From positions 62,001 through 126,000 of the forward strand of contig NZ_WUUS01000002.1 in assembly GCF_009831625.1 (NCBI RefSeq): a DNA stretch of 64,000 bases. The letters are read 5' to 3'. The stretch's first letter is position 1; every line of letters starts with the position of its first letter. This stretch comes from Halobaculum saliterrae (GTDB taxonomy: Archaea; Halobacteriota; Halobacteria; Halobacteriales; Haloferacaceae). The notes under the pieces were generated by a model. That model saw only the letters and a program-made list of their open reading frames with translations, had not been told where the DNA came from and did no database searches. Of the stretch, positions 61,495-64,000 are shown piece after piece. A program made the translations under genes and the position numbers.

Positions 61495-61911
61495 TTGTTC
61501 TACCGAGTTGGTCAAGAGACCCAGCCTCGGTTGAAATTCTAGAAATGTACTGTTACGTTGCAGTGCGTACACAAAGAGCGTTGCATACCTACCGGTGTGA
61601 CTCAACTTTGATTCGGGGGTTCCGTTTACATCTGCGGTGATAGTAACAGTCGTCGTATCCGCTTCAAACCGGAGAGTCATGCCGAGATTATTATCTTGAG
61701 ACAGTTCATCGAGGGAATCTGTGTTAATGTCTTCACTAATTATCCACTTTTGTTCAATTATATCCTCGTCGTGAGCCTGTGCAATCGCCTCCACAACCTC
61801 AGTACTCAACGGCTCAGTCGGGTCTGTTCGTAGTAGAAATCCTGTGTCTCTGCCATTCCTGAGTACTCGGGCGTGACTAGCAATACTATATTTACAAATT
61901 GTGAATCCCAT
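61453..61911 (-). CDS. HalOD1 protein with frameshifted C-terminus
   Basis: 152 residues, against about 90-115 for HalOD1 proteins. Residues 30-110 are HalOD1 (LSTEVVEAIAQAHDEDIIEQ ... MTLRFEADTTTVTITADVNG). Compared with the remnant at 27676-27771, one T (plus-strand, about 61620-61622) is missing. This shifts the frame: the ancestral-style stop (at 61589-61591) is bypassed and ~45 unrelated residues run into the SDR gene. Probably a decaying gene, though the HalOD1 core is mostly intact. Confidence 0.75.
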   Translation of the reverse strand: MGFTICKYSIASHARVLRNGRDTGFLLRTDPTEPLSTEVVEAIAQAHDEDIIEQKWIISEDINTDSLDELSQDNNLGMTLRFEADTTTVTITADVNGTPESKLSHTGRYATLFVYALQRNSTFLEFQPRLGLLTNSVEQSDIRPLRREISLL

Positions 61912-61931
61912 GTAGAGATGTGTCTATAACA

Positions 61932-62010
61932 TCTGTATCTACCAGTACGTCTCTCATCGATCCAGCGATACTCGGCTGAAGTAGCCGATAGGAAGGTGCT
62001 GCGTATGCAG
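61932..62010 (+). repeat. Dispersed ~75-bp repeat, copy E
   Basis: CTGTATCTACCAGTACGTCT ... GATCCAGCGATACTCGGCTG ... GCCGATAGGAAGGTGCTGCG. Minus-strand frame YRLLQPSIAGSMRDVLVDT. It lies 21 bp upstream of the HalOD1 start, and its right end contains GCTGCGTATGCAGC. Confidence 0.85.
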
Positions 62011-62120
62011 CGGGTTCGGGTTTTCGATCAGGAAGATAGAGGTCGTCAGATAGGGGGGGTCAGTCTGTCGTGCCGTACGACGTAAACTCAGATTTTGTCG
62101 TTGGGGTTTGGGCGACCGAA

Positions 62121-62128
62121 GTTATTAG
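62121..62128 (+). promoter_or_regulatory. TATA box of the GNAT gene
   Basis: GTTATTAG, preceded by CGAA (BRE-like), centred about 29 nt before ATG 62154. Confidence 0.5.
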
Positions 62129-62153
62129 CTTTCACTCATGCTACCTTCCACGG

Positions 62154-62663
62154 ATGAGCGTTCGTGATGCAAAGCCGGTGGACGCCGAAGCGGTGCGGAC
62201 AGTCCACTATGCGTCGATCATCGGTCTTGGGCCCGAGGCGTACGATCAACGACAGGTAAAGGCGTGGGCCAGCGGGTGTGCCGTTGCCGATTACACGGCA
62301 GCGATCGGCGATGATGGACTCGACTATGTTGTCGCCGACCACGATGGTGTCGTTGTGGGGTTCGGATCTCTCAAATGGGAGGTACCGGACGACTACGAGG
62401 CTGATGTTGACGCGGAGGTTACTGCCGTCTACGTACTCCCATCGATCGCCCGCAGGGGCATTGGGACAGAACTCTACACGGAACTCGAACGACGTGCTCG
62501 TGAACAGAACGTCGAAGTATTGGGCCTCTCAGCCTCACTACCTGCGGTTTCGTTCTACGAGGCACACGGGTATGACCGCGTCACTGAGTACAATCACGAG
62601 TTCTCCAGCCACGAAGATACCAACGTGACGGGGCGTGTTGTCGAGATGAAAAAAGAACTGTAG
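62154..62663 (+). CDS. GNAT-family N-acetyltransferase
   Basis: 169 residues from ATG 62154. The acetyl-CoA loop VTAVYVLPSIARRGIGTEL has the R-x-x-G-I-G/A pattern; SFYEAHGYDRVTEY is the usual C-terminal motif. Acceptor unknown. Promoter spacing indicates a leaderless transcript. The gene sits between repeat copies E and F. Confidence 0.88.
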   Translation: MSVRDAKPVDAEAVRTVHYASIIGLGPEAYDQRQVKAWASGCAVADYTAAIGDDGLDYVVADHDGVVVGFGSLKWEVPDDYEADVDAEVTAVYVLPSIARRGIGTELYTELERRAREQNVEVLGLSASLPAVSFYEAHGYDRVTEYNHEFSSHEDTNVTGRVVEMKKEL

Positions 62664-62773
62664 TGGACAAGCCCAATCTCGGCCCCGGCCCCGAGTTGAG
62701 ACGCAACGACGTTCGAACAGCGAATTCCACTCTTTCGTCGTCAAGAGCAATCGGCCCTTGTGCTGAACTCTCC

Positions 62774-62850
62774 ATCTGTATCGATCGGCACGCCCGTCTT
62801 CGATCCATCGATACATGACTGAAGTAGGCGATAGGATGGTTCTGCGACTC
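62774..62850 (+). repeat. Dispersed ~75-bp repeat, copy F (diverged)
   Basis: CTGTATCGATCGGCACGCCC ... GATCCATCGATACATGACTG ... GGCGATAGGATGGTTCTGCG. The minus-strand frame gives YRLLQSCIDGSKTGVPIDT inside a 67-codon open frame (62741-62944). Most diverged full copy. Confidence 0.8.
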
Positions 62851-62940
62851 TGGCAGGATGGTAGCTCAAGGTAATGGGGGTGTCGCAGAGAGTAGCGAAC
62901 TGGCCGTTGTGCTCCAGTCGATATGGGTATGCCCCGGGAT

Positions 62941-63999
62941 TCACCCAACAATTCTTTCTCTGACTTCGTCATAGGCCTGCTTTCGTCTTATCTGGTTTAC
63001 TGTATCCTGATCTGTCGGCAGAAATTCTGGATTTGCCAAGGTACCTATGAGTGCTAGTGAAGTACTCATCCCCATTTCATTCCTGATCAAATAAAGTCCT
63101 CTTCCTACGTTTTCTGTATACTGTCTAACCTTAGAGTCTGGATTAGTAATATGATTTTCGAGTGAATCACCAAATTCTTCAGAAACAATTGTTCCTCCCC
63201 AATCAGGTCTTGCGGTCTCTAGGTCAAGATCTTCATTGTTATTGTATCCTGTAACACCCATGTCATCGATGAGATGCCTAAGTGCCTCATCTATCTGATC
63301 CCCTAATCCGACTAGAGTGCCGCTTCCATTTTTTTCGAATCCAAGGACATTTTCTTCACTTGCTTCTAATTCTCGGGCTTTGGTATAGTCAAGTGCTGTG
63401 ACGTAGTGTTCCGGGAATCGTATCCCTCTCCCCCCGCCGGTGGTGTTCACTGTTTCTTGGTCAAGGCTTGCTCTGTAGATACTGTTTTCTGGGTCTCTGA
63501 TAGCATGTTTGAGTATTGGCCGGACGTCTATAGCGTCGGTTTGTTCAGCGTATTTGAGCTGTGTCTCGCCGTTTTTCTGATACTGGAGGAGTGCGGGCAT
63601 GTGACGAAAGCCTGAATTACCATATTCGTCGCCGAACTCTGTTTCTCTAACTCCTCCCGCATGGCCCTGACTGGCGGGGTCAATCGCCTCTGTGGCGGGA
63701 AGTGTTGAGAGCTTGTATCCATTGAATCCGGGCTGTATCTGGTTGATGGCGTCTTCCGCGATGTTTGCGACGACGATATTTGCGAGTCCAGATGAATCAA
63801 CTCCAGCCTCTTGTGAGGCTTTGATCAGGGCACGTGTGAACGTTATTTCGTCATCTTCGTCCGTCAGGTTGACTCCGAGTGTCTCGGCGCGCTCTGTGTC
63901 CAGATGTTCTGTGGGCTTCTGATAGATTTCTTCGGCCCGCGTTATCATCTTGTCAACCGACATGGTGATCTGGCCTTGTTCAAGACCTTCGGGGTACTG
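62941..63999 (-). CDS. Unrecognised protein, probably 5'-partial at the window edge
   Basis: From ATG 63963 there are 340 residues (MSVDKMITRAEEIYQKPTEH), but the frame stays open to the window edge (QYPEGLEQGQIT), so the true start may lie outside. Mixed alpha/beta, no transmembrane segments, with phrases such as SSGLANIVVANIAEDAINQI and PDWGGTIVSEEFGDSLENHI. A+T-richer than core. The style recalls proteins of haloarchaeal viruses or integrative elements, but no family is recognised. Confidence 0.65.
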   Translation of the reverse strand, partial: QYPEGLEQGQITMSVDKMITRAEEIYQKPTEHLDTERAETLGVNLTDEDDEITFTRALIKASQEAGVDSSGLANIVVANIAEDAINQIQPGFNGYKLSTLPATEAIDPASQGHAGGVRETEFGDEYGNSGFRHMPALLQYQKNGETQLKYAEQTDAIDVRPILKHAIRDPENSIYRASLDQETVNTTGGGRGIRFPEHYVTALDYTKARELEASEENVLGFEKNGSGTLVGLGDQIDEALRHLIDDMGVTGYNNNEDLDLETARPDWGGTIVSEEFGDSLENHITNPDSKVRQYTENVGRGLYLIRNEMGMSTSLALIGTLANPEFLPTDQDTVNQIRRKQAYDEVRERIVG

Positions 64000-64000
64000 G

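Noticed and set aside
30405-62850. Hairpin GGCT-GAAGT-AGCC in the dispersed repeat as a structured RNA
   Set aside because: The stem pairs in copies C and E but is broken in A, B and F without compensating changes, so no covariation supports it.
62741-62944. 67-codon minus-strand frame containing repeat copy F as a gene
   Set aside because: Only the repeat-derived part is conserved with other copies; flanking residues differ completely, so it is kept as a repeat.

Overview
The window is chromosomal DNA of a halophilic archaeon (class Halobacteria, Halorubrum/Haloferax-like). Evidence: very high G+C with strong third-position G/C bias, Asp/Glu-rich proteins, Tat-type lipoprotein signals, a PGF-CTERM surface protein, TATA boxes about 25-33 nt before start codons with little or no leader, and haloarchaea-typical families (HalOD1, Bat-like HTH_10, DUF7344-like, DUF1616, UPF0058, PRC-barrel). 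No rRNA, tRNA, CRISPR array or intact insertion sequence was seen.

Layout. (1) 1-18.7 kb: cell-surface glycan region: sugar epimerase (cut by the left edge), ParB-like protein, DUF1616 protein, membrane hydrolase, right-handed beta-helix protein, a 1248-residue PKD/CARDB surface protein with PGF-CTERM tail, GT2 glycosyltransferase, and a hexosamine route (GlmS, a GlmM-type mutase, and a GlmU apparently split over two genes). DUF7344-like HTH proteins are interspersed. (2) 18.8-22.4 kb: small regulators, tiny proteins and a J-domain/2Fe-2S ferredoxin fusion. (3) 22.7-27.3 kb: an overlapping four-gene operon: acyl-CoA dehydrogenase, ApgM-like phosphomutase, SelD-like ATPase, NMN-adenylyltransferase-like enzyme. 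(4) 27.3-31.8 kb: lower-G+C stretch with a Tat glycosidase-like lipoprotein, HalOD1 gene and remnant, UPF0058 gene and copies of a ~75-bp dispersed repeat. (5) 31.9-38.0 kb: phosphate uptake operon pstS-pstC-pstA-pstB-phoU. (6) 40-52.8 kb: carboxylic-acid uptake and CoA metabolism: LivJGFHM-type ABC transporter with a KAS III-like gene in the operon, a Bat-like regulator, acyl-CoA synthetase, alpha/beta hydrolase and MaoC hydratase. An identical 14-bp element lies 37-39 nt before three start codons here, suggesting one regulon. (7) 52.9-56.2 kb: phosphoribosyltransferase, TraB-like protein and small haloarchaeal genes. (8) 56.2-64.0 kb: lower-G+C accessory DNA: PQQ-repeat lipoprotein, methyltransferase, unknown membrane proteins, SDR, frameshifted HalOD1 gene, GNAT, and an unrecognised protein entering from the right edge.

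The least explained signals are the same-orientation dispersed repeat that accompanies HalOD1 genes, the shared 14-bp promoter element, the recurrent TAACAA promoter box in the glycan region, the mutase/SelD-like/nucleotidyltransferase operon, and livM, whose coding sequence seems to begin at a non-canonical ATT. Function calls rest on motifs read by eye; no database search was possible.
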